In this document: in pieces, positions 5,851-13,911 of the stretch
How the letters are laid out: each line of letters begins with the position of its first letter
Position numbering within the stretch: the first letter of the stretch is position 1
From: CAVQBJ01 sp963819075
Lineage (GTDB): Bacteria > Actinomycetota > Thermoleophilia > Solirubrobacterales > Solirubrobacteraceae
NCBI GenBank assembly: GCA_963819075.1
Contig: CAWFUP010000001.1
Span: 1,203,097 to 1,267,096 of the forward strand
Direction: 5' to 3'
Length of the DNA stretch: 64,000 nucleotides
Program-made: the position numbers and the translations under genes
The notes under the pieces: generated by a model
Told to the model about the DNA's origin: nothing
The model's database searches: none
Seen by the model: the letters and a program-made list of their open reading frames with translations, nothing else

Positions 5851-8607
5851 ATGAACGGGCAGCGCGAACCGATCGGCGTCATCGGCACCGGCTACGTGGG
5901 CCTCGTCACCGCGGCCGGCTTCGCCGAGCTCGGCAGCGAGATCTACTGTGTCGACATCGACGCCGAGAAGATCGAACGCCTGCGTCGTGGGGAGGTGCCG
6001 ATCTACGAGCCGGGGCTGGAGGAGCTCCTGGCCCAGCACCGGCAGAGGATGCACTTCTCGACGAACCTGGCGGACGCGCTCGAGCACGCGCGCCTGCTGT
6101 TCGTGGCCGTCGGCACGCCGCCGACGTACTCCGGCGATGCCGACCTGTCGGCCGTCAATGCCGTCGTCGACGCGATTCCCGCCTCCGACCACCACGCGAT
6201 CGTCATGAAGTCGACGGTGCCATGCGGCACGGGCGCGGCGATCCAGCGGGTCTTCGCGCAGCAGGGGAAGGCCGACCTACGCTACGTGTCCTGCCCCGAG
6301 TTCCTGAAGGAGGGCTCGGCCGTGAAGGACTTCCTCGAGCCCGACCGCGTCGTGGTCGGCGATACCGGCGACTGGGCCGGCGACGCCGTCGTGGAGCTGT
6401 ACTCGCCGCTCGGCGCCCCGCTCGTGCGTACCGACATCGCCAGTGCCGAGATGGTCAAGCTGGCCTCCAACGCGTTCCTGGCCACCAAGATCTCTTTCAT
6501 CAACGAGATCGCCAACGTCTGCGAGCAGACCGGCGCCGACGTCATCGAGGTTGCGCGCGGGATGGGACTCGACGATCGCATCGGGTCGAAGTTCCTGCAG
6601 GCGGGGATCGGCTTCGGCGGGTCCTGTTTCGCTGGGGAGGAGACCGTGCTCGTCCGCGAGCACGGGCGCACGTCGCTCGTCTCGTTCGAGCGGCTCTGGG
6701 AGCGGCTGCAGGGCGAGCACCCTGAGCTCGGGTCCGACGACGCCGCTTCCGCCTACGGCGCCGGACGTGACACGGAGGTCATCGAGCCCGAGGGCGTTCA
6801 GGTGCTGTCCTGGGATCGGACGACCGGCGAGGCCAGGTTCGGCTCCGTGCTCGCCGCCACGCGCCGGCCGCACGACGGGGAGCTGCTCGAGGTGCGGACG
6901 AAGATGGGGCGACGGCTGCGCACTACGCTCGACCATCCTTGGATCGTCGGCGACGGGATGTCGGATGAGAACGAGGTCAAGCTCGCGTTCGAGTTGACGC
7001 AGGAGGATTGGGTCCCGCTGGTCGGCGCCTCGCCCGACGTACCCGATGGCGAGGGCGACTTCGGCTACCCGCTGGACTCGGCGATGGAGCGGGCCGGGCT
7101 GACGCCGGCCAAGGTGCTGGCGCGGCCGCCGGCCGGCGTCGTGGCCGCACTCCTGAGCCGCCCGCTGAGCGAGCGGCGCGAGGTGTTCACGAACCCGCGC
7201 GGCGTTGCGCAGCGCACAGGTGACGTGAAGCGCAGTGGCACGTTGCGACTCGACGAGGCGATGCGCGCCGATGTGCCATGGGAATGGGGGACGATCGGAA
7301 CTGCGAGCAATGGGACGTTCTCCACTTCGGCGATCGCGATCGATGCCGCGTTCTGGCGCCTGGTCGGGCTGTATCTCGCTGAGGGGTGCATTGCGCCCGG
7401 GCGCATCGTCTGGTCCTTCCACCCGTCGAAGGAGCAGCATCTCGTCGACGAGATCGCGGCCTTCTGGCTGCGTCACGGCGCGGCGGCTCGGAGCCATCGC
7501 GCGCCGACTACACACCGCGTGGTGGTGCAGTCACGACTCCTGAGCAGCTTCTGGACCGAGGTCCTCGGCCTTGGTCATAACGCGCATGGTCAGCGGCTGC
7601 CCGACCTCGTCTGGGACACCCCCGACGAGCACAAGTGGGCGCTGCTGAGCGGCCTCTTCGAGGGCGATGGCTCGTGGTCGTTGATCAACGGGGGCCCCAG
7701 CGTGATCGTCGAGCTCGGGACGGTGTCCGATGAACTGGCCGATGGCGTATTGCGGCTGCTCGCCGATCTCGGGATCGTTGCCTCGCGGCGAATCGGCCGC
7801 GTCGCGAAGTCGACGAAGGACACCCACTGGATCCGGGTCAGCGGCGCCGAACAGGTCGAACGGGCCCTGGCGCTCGTACCCGCGCGCGATCGCCCGCGGG
7901 TCCTCGCCTCCATCGCGCGTCAGCAGAGGCGCATTGCCCCAACGGGCTACCGCCGCTTCTGCGACGACGGTCCCGCCTGGGCGAGAATCAAGCACCTGCG
8001 CCGGGTGGCTCATCGAGGACACGTCTACTCGCTCGAAGTTCCCACGACTCACACCGTCGTTTCCACGGGCGGGCTAGGTCTCTCGCAATGCTTTCCCAAA
8101 GATGTCGACGCCCTCAAGCAGCTCGCCGGTAACTCCGGCTACCACTTCCAGCTGCTCACCGCGGTCATCGAGGTCAACGAGCTGCAGAAGCGGCGGGTCA
8201 TCTCCAAGCTGGTAAAGCACCTCGGCGGGCTCGTGGGCAAGCGCGTCGCGCTGCTCGGCCTCGCCTTCAAGCCGAACACCGACGACATGCGCGAGGCGTC
8301 CTCGCTGGTGCTCTCCGCGCGGCTGCATGCCGACGGCGCGCAGGTCAGCGCGTACGACCCGGTGGCCGAGGAGGAGGCGCGCAAGCTCATGCCCGGCCTG
8401 GAGTTCGCCGACTCGGCGCTCGAGGCCGTCGCCGGCGCCGACGCGGTCGTGCTCGTGACCGAGTGGCAGCAGTTCAAGGATCTCGACTGGGCCGCCGTCG
8501 CGCAGCAGATGACCGGCACGCTCGTCGTCGACGGGCGCAACGCGCTCGACGCCGACGCGATCCGCGCCGCTGGGCTCGCGTACGAGGGGATCGGACGGGG
8601 CGGCTGA
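5851..8607 (+). CDS. ugd: UDP-glucose 6-dehydrogenase precursor containing an intein
   Basis: The 918-codon frame is a UDP-glucose dehydrogenase split by an in-frame intein. The N-extein (residues 1-258) has the NAD motif GVIGTGYVGLVTAAGFAELG, VAVGTPP, MKSTVPCGTG and PEFLKEGSAVKDFLEPDR; it reaches GIGFGGS, then the intein begins at Cys259. The C-extein resumes at residue 747 with CFPKDVDALKQLAG, the catalytic-Cys motif (GGSCFPKD when joined). Without the 488-residue intein the enzyme is 430 residues, the normal length. It oxidises UDP-glucose to UDP-glucuronate for capsule or wall polysaccharide. The next gene, a sugar-nucleotide transferase, starts 2 bp after the stop. Confidence 0.92.
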   Translation: MNGQREPIGVIGTGYVGLVTAAGFAELGSEIYCVDIDAEKIERLRRGEVPIYEPGLEELLAQHRQRMHFSTNLADALEHARLLFVAVGTPPTYSGDADLSAVNAVVDAIPASDHHAIVMKSTVPCGTGAAIQRVFAQQGKADLRYVSCPEFLKEGSAVKDFLEPDRVVVGDTGDWAGDAVVELYSPLGAPLVRTDIASAEMVKLASNAFLATKISFINEIANVCEQTGADVIEVARGMGLDDRIGSKFLQAGIGFGGSCFAGEETVLVREHGRTSLVSFERLWERLQGEHPELGSDDAASAYGAGRDTEVIEPEGVQVLSWDRTTGEARFGSVLAATRRPHDGELLEVRTKMGRRLRTTLDHPWIVGDGMSDENEVKLAFELTQEDWVPLVGASPDVPDGEGDFGYPLDSAMERAGLTPAKVLARPPAGVVAALLSRPLSERREVFTNPRGVAQRTGDVKRSGTLRLDEAMRADVPWEWGTIGTASNGTFSTSAIAIDAAFWRLVGLYLAEGCIAPGRIVWSFHPSKEQHLVDEIAAFWLRHGAAARSHRAPTTHRVVVQSRLLSSFWTEVLGLGHNAHGQRLPDLVWDTPDEHKWALLSGLFEGDGSWSLINGGPSVIVELGTVSDELADGVLRLLADLGIVASRRIGRVAKSTKDTHWIRVSGAEQVERALALVPARDRPRVLASIARQQRRIAPTGYRRFCDDGPAWARIKHLRRVAHRGHVYSLEVPTTHTVVSTGGLGLSQCFPKDVDALKQLAGNSGYHFQLLTAVIEVNELQKRRVISKLVKHLGGLVGKRVALLGLAFKPNTDDMREASSLVLSARLHADGAQVSAYDPVAEEEARKLMPGLEFADSALEAVAGADAVVLVTEWQQFKDLDWAAVAQQMTGTLVVDGRNALDADAIRAAGLAYEGIGRGG
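6625..8088 (+). other. Intein with LAGLIDADG homing endonuclease, inserted in ugd
   Basis: A 488-residue protein intron. Splicing block A is CFAGEETVLV (Cys1 nucleophile); block B is RTTLDHPWIV, with the TxxH motif. The endonuclease carries two LAGLIDADG-type helices, LVGLYLAEGC (near 7359-7388) and LLSGLFEGDGSW (near 7640-7675). Block F is HVYSLEVPTTHTVVS and the C-terminus is GGLGLSQ before the +1 Cys. The usual penultimate His and terminal Asn are replaced by Ser and Gln. Insertion is exactly before the host's catalytic Cys, so activity needs precise splicing. Frame integrity and intact endonuclease helices suggest it is functional. Confidence 0.9.
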
Positions 8608-8608
8608 G

Positions 8609-9709
8609 ATGCAGGCCGTGATCCTCGTCGGCGGAGAGGGGACGCGCCTGCGCCCGCTGACCTCAACGGTGCCCAAGCCCGTCGTACCGCTCGTCGACCG
8701 GCCGTTCATCGCCTACATGCTGGAGTGGCTGCGGGGGCACGGGGTCGACGACGTGGTGATGTCGTGCGGCTTCCTGGCCACGAGCGTGCGCAACGTGCTC
8801 GGTGACGGATCGGCCTACGGCCTTCGCCTGCGCTTCGTCGAGGAGCCCGAGCCACGTGGTACGGGCGGCGCGCTGAAGTTCGCCGAGTCGCTGCTCGACG
8901 AGCGCTTCCTGATGCTCAACGGCGACGTCCTGTCCGACCTCGATCTCACCGCGCAGCTCGCCCAGCACGAGCGCACCGGGGCGACGGGCACGCTCGCGCT
9001 TGTCCCGGTCGAGGACCCGAGTGCCTACGGCCTCGTGCGACTGAACGACGACGCCTCGGTGCGCGAGTTCGTCGAGAAGCCGAGCCCCGACCAGATCGAC
9101 ACGAACCTCATCAGCGCCGGCGCGTACGTGCTCGAACGGTCGGTCCTGCGCTACATCCCCCCCGACCGCAACGTCTCGATCGAGCGCGAGGTGTGGCCGC
9201 AGCTCATCGGCAACGGGCTCTACGGCTACGCCGCGCGGAGCTACTGGCTCGACATCGGCACGCCGGCGCGCTACCTGCAGGGGACGTTCGACATCCTCGA
9301 GGGCAACGTGCGCACCGCCGTCCAGGAGCGTCTGGGGTCCGACTTCCTGGCCATCGACGACACCGCGCAGATCGAGGGCCGCGTCATTCCGCCGGCCGTC
9401 GTCGAGCGCGGCTGCCACGTGGAGGCGGGAGCCCACGTCGGCAGCCTCGTCGTGCTCGGCGACGGCGTCACGGTCGGCTCGGGGACGATCGTCGAGCGCG
9501 CAGTGGTCCTGAACGGCGCCGAGATCGGTCGCGACTGCACGCTGCGCGACTGCATCGTCGCCGCGGGCGTGCGCATCGGCGACGGCACGCAGATCAGCGG
9601 CGGCGCGGTGCTCGGTGAAGGCGTGACGCTCGGCGCGGAGAACATCGTTACCCGCGGGGCGCGTATCTTCCCGGGCGTGACCTTGCCCGACGGAGCATTG
9701 AGGTTCTGA
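8609..9709 (+). CDS. Sugar-phosphate nucleotidyltransferase (mannose-1-phosphate guanylyltransferase-like)
   Basis: A 366-residue two-domain enzyme. The N-terminal nucleotidyltransferase domain starts with AVILVGGEGTRLRPLTSTVPKPVVPLVDRPF (GGxGTRLxPLT loop and PKP lysine), with LMLNGDVLSDLD as the metal-binding Asp region and YWLDIGTPARYL near its end. The C-terminal part (about 255-366) is a left-handed beta-helix of hexapeptide repeats (GCHVEAGAHVGS, GDGVTVGSGTIV). It would make an NDP-sugar from NTP and sugar-1-phosphate; the ManC/GDP-mannose type is likely. It is 2 bp after ugd. Confidence 0.8.
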   Translation: MQAVILVGGEGTRLRPLTSTVPKPVVPLVDRPFIAYMLEWLRGHGVDDVVMSCGFLATSVRNVLGDGSAYGLRLRFVEEPEPRGTGGALKFAESLLDERFLMLNGDVLSDLDLTAQLAQHERTGATGTLALVPVEDPSAYGLVRLNDDASVREFVEKPSPDQIDTNLISAGAYVLERSVLRYIPPDRNVSIEREVWPQLIGNGLYGYAARSYWLDIGTPARYLQGTFDILEGNVRTAVQERLGSDFLAIDDTAQIEGRVIPPAVVERGCHVEAGAHVGSLVVLGDGVTVGSGTIVERAVVLNGAEIGRDCTLRDCIVAAGVRIGDGTQISGGAVLGEGVTLGAENIVTRGARIFPGVTLPDGALRF

Positions 9710-9770
9710 GCGTGGCCGCCGCACCTGACCACCAGCACATCGATGTACGACCAGCAATGAGGAGACAACC

Positions 9771-10853
9771 ATGATGAGCGCCGGAGCGCCGGCCCCCGGC
9801 GTTGCATCTTCCCTGTCCCGTGAGGCGATCGCCCGCGTGGACTCGACCAACCAGCTGCGCGACGTGCTCGCCCTGCCGGACCATCTCCGCGATGCGCTCA
9901 CCCGCGTCGAGACGGCGTTCCTGGAGCCGTGGGACACCAAGGATGGGCTCGTCGTCGCCGGGATGGGCGGCTCGGCGATCGGCGGCATGCTCGCGCGTGC
10001 CGCGCTCGGCGACCACCAGTCACGCGCGATCCTCGCCGGCCGCGCGTACGGCCTGCCGCCGTGGACGACGCCCGACACGACCGTGCTCATCGCCAGCTAC
10101 TCGGGCAACACCGAGGAGGCGCTCGCGTGCTACGAGTCCGCGGGGGCGCTCGACGCGCACCGCGTCGTCGTCACGACCGGCGGACGCCTCGCCGAGATGG
10201 CCCGCGAGGATCGGGTCCCCGTGATCCCGCTGCCCGGCGGCTTCCAGCCGCGCGCCGCCGTCGGCTACATGATCGTGGCCGCGCTCGAGGTGGCCGCGCT
10301 GTGCGGCGCCGGTCCGCGCCTGACCTCCGAGATCGACGTCGCCGCCCACCACACTGAGCTGCTCGTCGAGGAGTGGGGCCCCGACGCGCCCGACGACTCG
10401 CTCGCCAAGGAGCTCGCGCGCGGACTGCACGGCACGGCGGTGCAGATCGCCGGCGCGGGGCTGACGGTGCCGATCGCCTACCGCTGGAAGACGCAGTTCA
10501 ACGAGAACGCGAAGCTCCCGGCATTCTCGGCCGAGCTGCCCGAGCTCGACCACAACGAGATCGTCGGCTGGGCGGGAGCCCCCGAGATCGGCCGCTTCGC
10601 CGCGGTCTTCCTCGACGACGCCGACACGCATCCCCGCGTGAAGGAGCGCATCGAGCTGACCGAGCGGATCATCGCGCCCCACGCGGCCGCGACGTTCCGG
10701 GTGGAGACGCGCGGACAGACCGAGATCGAGCGCGTCGTCTCACTCGTGCTGCTCGGTGACCTCGTGTCGCTGTACCTCGCGGTTCTGCGAGGCGTCGACC
10801 CCGGACCCGTCGCGGCGATCGACGAGCTGAAGAGCTCGCTGGCCACGCAATAG
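9771..10853 (+). CDS. Bifunctional phosphoglucose/phosphomannose isomerase (SIS domain)
   Basis: A 360-residue SIS-fold isomerase: GLVVAGMGGSAIGGMLARAAL (first SIS loop), VLIASYSGNTEEALACYESA (second), and a C-terminal half with AYRWKTQFNENAKLPAFSAELPELDHNEIVGW, the signature of the archaeal/actinobacterial bifunctional PGI/PMI family. It interconverts glucose-6-P, fructose-6-P and mannose-6-P, supplying the mannose-phosphate route used by the gene upstream. A Shine-Dalgarno site (GAGGAGA) precedes ATG 9771. A 20-codon GTG frame (9712-9774) ends across this ATG and might couple the two genes. Confidence 0.85.
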   Translation: MMSAGAPAPGVASSLSREAIARVDSTNQLRDVLALPDHLRDALTRVETAFLEPWDTKDGLVVAGMGGSAIGGMLARAALGDHQSRAILAGRAYGLPPWTTPDTTVLIASYSGNTEEALACYESAGALDAHRVVVTTGGRLAEMAREDRVPVIPLPGGFQPRAAVGYMIVAALEVAALCGAGPRLTSEIDVAAHHTELLVEEWGPDAPDDSLAKELARGLHGTAVQIAGAGLTVPIAYRWKTQFNENAKLPAFSAELPELDHNEIVGWAGAPEIGRFAAVFLDDADTHPRVKERIELTERIIAPHAAATFRVETRGQTEIERVVSLVLLGDLVSLYLAVLRGVDPGPVAAIDELKSSLATQ

Positions 10854-10884
10854 GCCCTTCCGCCCCGCCGCGAGCGCGGCTCGC

Positions 10885-10909
10885 GCGGGCCGGCCGGGAC
10901 CCGGCCCGC
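10885..10909 (+). terminator. Hairpin after the isomerase gene
   Basis: A perfect 9-bp stem (GCGGGCCGG / CCGGCCCGC) with a 7-nt loop, 31 nt after the isomerase stop and upstream of the MerR promoter. There is no U-tract, as is common for terminators in GC-rich actinobacteria. Confidence 0.5.
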
Positions 10910-10920
10910 CAAGCCCAAAC

Positions 10921-10942
10921 CTTGACACGAGCGTGATAAGGT
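10921..10942 (+). promoter_or_regulatory. MerR operator dyad overlapping a -10 element
   Basis: CTTGACAC-GAGC-GTGATAAG (10921-10940) is an imperfect dyad with 6 of 8 paired positions matching. It overlaps TAAGGT (10937-10942), which lies 7 nt before the GTG start of the MerR gene. MerR proteins normally bind such dyads inside their own promoters, so autoregulation of the merR-ahcY unit is a fair inference. Confidence 0.45.
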
Positions 10943-10949
10943 ATGGCCC

Positions 10950-11393
10950 GTGCATCAGGCGCTGACGATCAACGAGGCGGCGCAGACGACGGGCTGGTCG
11001 GCGCGCATGCTGCGCTATGTCGAGCAGGCCGGGCTCGTCGAGCCCGCGCGCTCGCGCTCGGGCTACCGCCTATACGGCCCCGGCGAGCTGCAGCGGCTGC
11101 GGACGTTGCGCGAGCTGCTGCATCGCTTCGAGCTCGCGCTGAGCGACATCGGCTTCGCGGTGCGCCTGCGCCGCGACGCGACGCTGCGCGCGGCGGTCGA
11201 CGAGTGGCTCGAGGCCGAGCCGCAGCGCCCGGCCGACGTGCCCGCGGCCGACTGGCTGCGCTTCGAGCAGGACAAGCACGAGCGGCTGCTGTTGGCCGCT
11301 GCCCGGCTGCGCGGCAATGCCGCCGGGCGGCCGGGCTCTGATCACCGTGACGCTGCCCCGGAGGCGGCGCTGACCCCCCGGGAGACCACATGA
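10950..11393 (+). CDS. MerR-family transcriptional regulator of the ahcY unit
   Basis: A 147-residue regulator. Residues 5-75 form the MerR winged helix-turn-helix (LTINEAAQTTGWSARMLRYVEQAGLVEPARS, then YRLYGPGELQRLRTLRELL), followed by a short helical dimerisation region. There is no C-terminal metal-binding cysteine cluster, so it is not a metal sensor of the MerR/CueR kind. It ends in an ATGA overlap with ahcY, so the two are translationally coupled and it probably controls the S-adenosylhomocysteine cycle. GTG start supported by TAAGGT 7 nt upstream. Confidence 0.82.
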   Translation: MHQALTINEAAQTTGWSARMLRYVEQAGLVEPARSRSGYRLYGPGELQRLRTLRELLHRFELALSDIGFAVRLRRDATLRAAVDEWLEAEPQRPADVPAADWLRFEQDKHERLLLAAARLRGNAAGRPGSDHRDAAPEAALTPRETT

Positions 11394-12859
11394 CCGACAC
11401 CGCCACGCTGACCTCCACCGACTTCAAGGTCGCCGACCTCTCGCTCGCCACCTTCGGGCGCAAGGAGATCGAGCTCGCCGAGCACGAGATGCCCGGCCTC
11501 ATGCGCACTCGCGCCGAGTACGCCGACGCGCAGCCGCTGCGCGGTGCACGCATCACCGGCTCGCTGCACATGACGATCCAGACCGCCGTGCTCATCGAGA
11601 CGCTCGTCGCCCTCGGCGCCGAGGTGCGCTGGGCGAGCTGCAACATCTTCTCCACGCAGGATCACGCGGCCGCGGCGGTGGTCGTCGGGGCGAGCGGCAC
11701 CGAGGAGGACCCGCGCGGCGTGCCGGTGTACGCCTGGAAGGGGGAGACCCTCGAGGAGTATTGGTGGTGCACCGAGCAGGCCCTGAGGTGGGTGGGTGGG
11801 GACGAATATGAGGGCGGCCCGAACATGATCCTCGACGATGGCGGCGACGCGACGCTGCTCGTCCACAAGGGGACCGAGTACGAGCTCGCCGGCGCCGTGC
11901 CCGATCCGGCGGGCGCCGACTCCGACGAGCTGCGCGTCATCCTCGAGACGCTCACGCGCTCGCTCGCCGAGGACCCCCAGCGCTGGACGCGCATCGGCCA
12001 GGGAATCAAGGGCGTGACCGAGGAGACGACGACCGGCGTGCATCGCCTCTACCAGATGCAGGTGGCCGGCGAGCTGCTGTTCCCGGCGATCAACGTCAAC
12101 GACTCGGTGACGAAGTCCAAGTTCGACAATCTCTACGGCTGCCGCCACTCGCTCGTCGACGGGATCAACCGGGCGACCGACGTCATGATCGGCGGCAAGG
12201 TCGCCGTCATCTGCGGCTACGGCGACGTCGGTAAGGGCTGCGCAACCTCGCTGCGCGGCCAGGGCGCCCGCGTGGTCGTGACCGAGATCGATCCGATCTG
12301 CGCGCTGCAGGCGGCGATGGAGGGCTACCAGGTGGCCACGCTCGACGACGTCGTCGAGACGGCCGACATCTTCATCACCTCCACCGGCAACAAGGACATC
12401 ATCACCGCCGAGCACATGGCCCGCATGAAGCACCAGGCGATCGTGGGCAACATCGGGCACTTCGACAACGAGATCGACATGGCCGGCCTCGCCAAGACGC
12501 CGGGCATCGAGCACATCAACATCAAGCCGCAGGTCGACGAGTGGCGCTTCCCCGACGGGCACGCGGTGATCGTGCTGTCCGAGGGGCGCCTGCTCAACCT
12601 CGGCAACGCGACCGGGCACCCGAGCTTCGTGATGTCCAACTCGTTCACCAACCAGACGATCGCCCAGATCGAGCTGTTCACCAAGAACGACTCGTACGAG
12701 CGCAAGGTGTACGTGCTGCCCAAGCACCTCGACGAGAAGGTGGCGCGCCTGCACCTCGACGCCCTCGGCGTGCGCCTGACCGAGCTGACGCCCGAGCAGG
12801 CCCACTACATCGGCGTGCCGGTCGAGGGCCCGTACAAGCCCGATCACTACCGCTACTAG
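11390..12859 (+). CDS. ahcY: Adenosylhomocysteinase
   Basis: A 489-residue S-adenosylhomocysteine hydrolase; it cleaves the product inhibitor of methyltransferases to adenosine and homocysteine, with bound NAD. Canonical motifs are present: CNIFSTQDHAAAA, LDDGGDATLLVH, EETTTGVHRLY, NVNDSVTKSKFDNLYGCRHS (catalytic Lys, Asp, Asn), GYGDVGKGCA (NAD site), NIGHFDNEID, HPSFVMSNSFTNQ and C-terminal KPDHYRY. It is of the long class found in most bacteria. ATG overlaps the MerR stop (ATGA). A strong hairpin follows 12 bp after the stop. Confidence 0.96.
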   Translation: MTDTATLTSTDFKVADLSLATFGRKEIELAEHEMPGLMRTRAEYADAQPLRGARITGSLHMTIQTAVLIETLVALGAEVRWASCNIFSTQDHAAAAVVVGASGTEEDPRGVPVYAWKGETLEEYWWCTEQALRWVGGDEYEGGPNMILDDGGDATLLVHKGTEYELAGAVPDPAGADSDELRVILETLTRSLAEDPQRWTRIGQGIKGVTEETTTGVHRLYQMQVAGELLFPAINVNDSVTKSKFDNLYGCRHSLVDGINRATDVMIGGKVAVICGYGDVGKGCATSLRGQGARVVVTEIDPICALQAAMEGYQVATLDDVVETADIFITSTGNKDIITAEHMARMKHQAIVGNIGHFDNEIDMAGLAKTPGIEHINIKPQVDEWRFPDGHAVIVLSEGRLLNLGNATGHPSFVMSNSFTNQTIAQIELFTKNDSYERKVYVLPKHLDEKVARLHLDALGVRLTELTPEQAHYIGVPVEGPYKPDHYRY

Positions 12860-12871
12860 GGGGCGATCGCG

Positions 12872-12898
12872 GAGTCGCCGGGCGACGCCCGGCGACTC
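12872..12898 (+). terminator. Strong hairpin after ahcY
   Basis: A perfect 12-bp stem, GAGTCGCCGGGC / GCCCGGCGACTC, with a GAC loop, starting 13 nt after the ahcY stop. No U-tract follows. Most likely the transcription terminator of the merR-ahcY unit. Confidence 0.6.
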
Positions 12899-12945
12899 GC
12901 CGGGCCGACGTGCGATCGGGGCCTCGGGGCGCGATACTGCGCGTC

Positions 12946-13380
12946 GTGGCCCACGTCCCGATCGCCCGTCACCTCCTGCGCGCCAGGGACCTGGCCGATG
13001 CGCGCTACTTCGAGCCGCTCGACGTCGACGACCTCGCGCGCTGCGCCGGGCTGTCACGGGCCCACTTCAGCCGCGAGTTCCGTCGCGCCTTCGGCGAGTC
13101 GCCGCACGCCTACCTGCTGACGCGCCGGCTCGAGCGCGCGGCCGCGCTGCTGCGCACGTCCGACCGCTCGGTGGCCGAGATCTGCTTCTCGGTCGGCCTG
13201 CAGAGCGTCGGCTCGTTCACGACCAGCTTCACCCGCACCTACGGTGCGTCGCCCACCGCCTACCGAGCTCGCTTCCCGCCCGCCGCGACGTTCGCGCTCG
13301 TGCCGGGCTGCGTCGTACGCGCGTATGCGCGGCCGCAACACCGCACGTTTCGAGAAGACAGGCCTGCGGCGCAGGTCTAG
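12946..13380 (+). CDS. AraC-family helix-turn-helix regulator
   Basis: A 144-residue protein that is almost only the AraC DNA-binding domain: ARDLADARYFEPLDVDDLARCAGLSRAHFSREFRRAFGESPHAYL (first HTH) and RTSDRSVAEICFSVGLQSVGSFTTSFTRTYGASPTAYR (second HTH with the family signature). There is no sensor domain. GTG 12946 is chosen because GATACT (12933-12938) lies 7 nt upstream. It precedes a VOC-family protein by 41 bp on the same strand, a common pairing, and probably regulates it. Confidence 0.8.
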   Translation: MAHVPIARHLLRARDLADARYFEPLDVDDLARCAGLSRAHFSREFRRAFGESPHAYLLTRRLERAAALLRTSDRSVAEICFSVGLQSVGSFTTSFTRTYGASPTAYRARFPPAATFALVPGCVVRAYARPQHRTFREDRPAAQV

Positions 13381-13421
13381 GGTGGCCTGCGACCGTCACC
13401 GCCGACCGCGAGGAGGACACA

Positions 13422-13850
13422 ATGATCCGCATCGCCAACGCCCAGCTGTGGGTGCACGACCAGGATGAGGCGCTCGCCTTCTACACCCGCAAGCTCGGGA
13501 TGGAGGTCCGCTCCGATGTGACGCTGCCCGAGATGGCCGCCTTCCGCTGGCTCACGGTCGGGCCGGTGGGACAGCCCGACTTCGCCATCACGCTGATGGC
13601 GATCCCGGGGCCGCCCGTGATGGACGCCGACACCGCTGCGCAGGTCCGCGACCTGATGGCCAAGGGCTTCGCCGGGACCGTCTTCCTCACCACGGACGAC
13701 TGCCAGGCGTCCTACGAGGAGCTCAAGGCGCGCGGGGTCGAGTTCTCTCAGGAGCCCGAGGAGCGCCCGTACGGGATCGACTCCGGCTTCCGCGACCCGT
13801 CCGGGAACAGCCTGCGCCTGACGCAGGTGCGCGAGCTGGCCTCCATCTAG
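13422..13850 (+). CDS. VOC-family (glyoxalase-like) protein
   Basis: A 142-residue vicinal-oxygen-chelate protein with two beta-alpha-beta-beta-beta units: IRIANAQLWVHDQDEALAFYTRKLGMEVRSDV at the N-terminus and GTVFLTTDDCQASYEELKARGVEFSQEPEERPYGIDSGFRDPSGNSLRL at the C-terminus, the latter including the metal-ligand region before DPSGN. Members act as glyoxalases, dioxygenases or drug-binding proteins; the role here cannot be set. A good Shine-Dalgarno site (GAGGAGG) precedes the ATG. Confidence 0.8.
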   Translation: MIRIANAQLWVHDQDEALAFYTRKLGMEVRSDVTLPEMAAFRWLTVGPVGQPDFAITLMAIPGPPVMDADTAAQVRDLMAKGFAGTVFLTTDDCQASYEELKARGVEFSQEPEERPYGIDSGFRDPSGNSLRLTQVRELASI

Positions 13851-13911
13851 GCCGCGCGGCCTGCCGCGGTGCGGGCGAAGGCGTCCGCCGCGCCCGGCAG
13901 TCTGCCCGGGA

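Noticed and set aside
10922..10942. TTGACA (10922-10927) as the -35 for the MerR promoter
   Set aside because: The spacer to TAAGGT would be only 9 bp; the TTGACA is better explained as one arm of the dyad.
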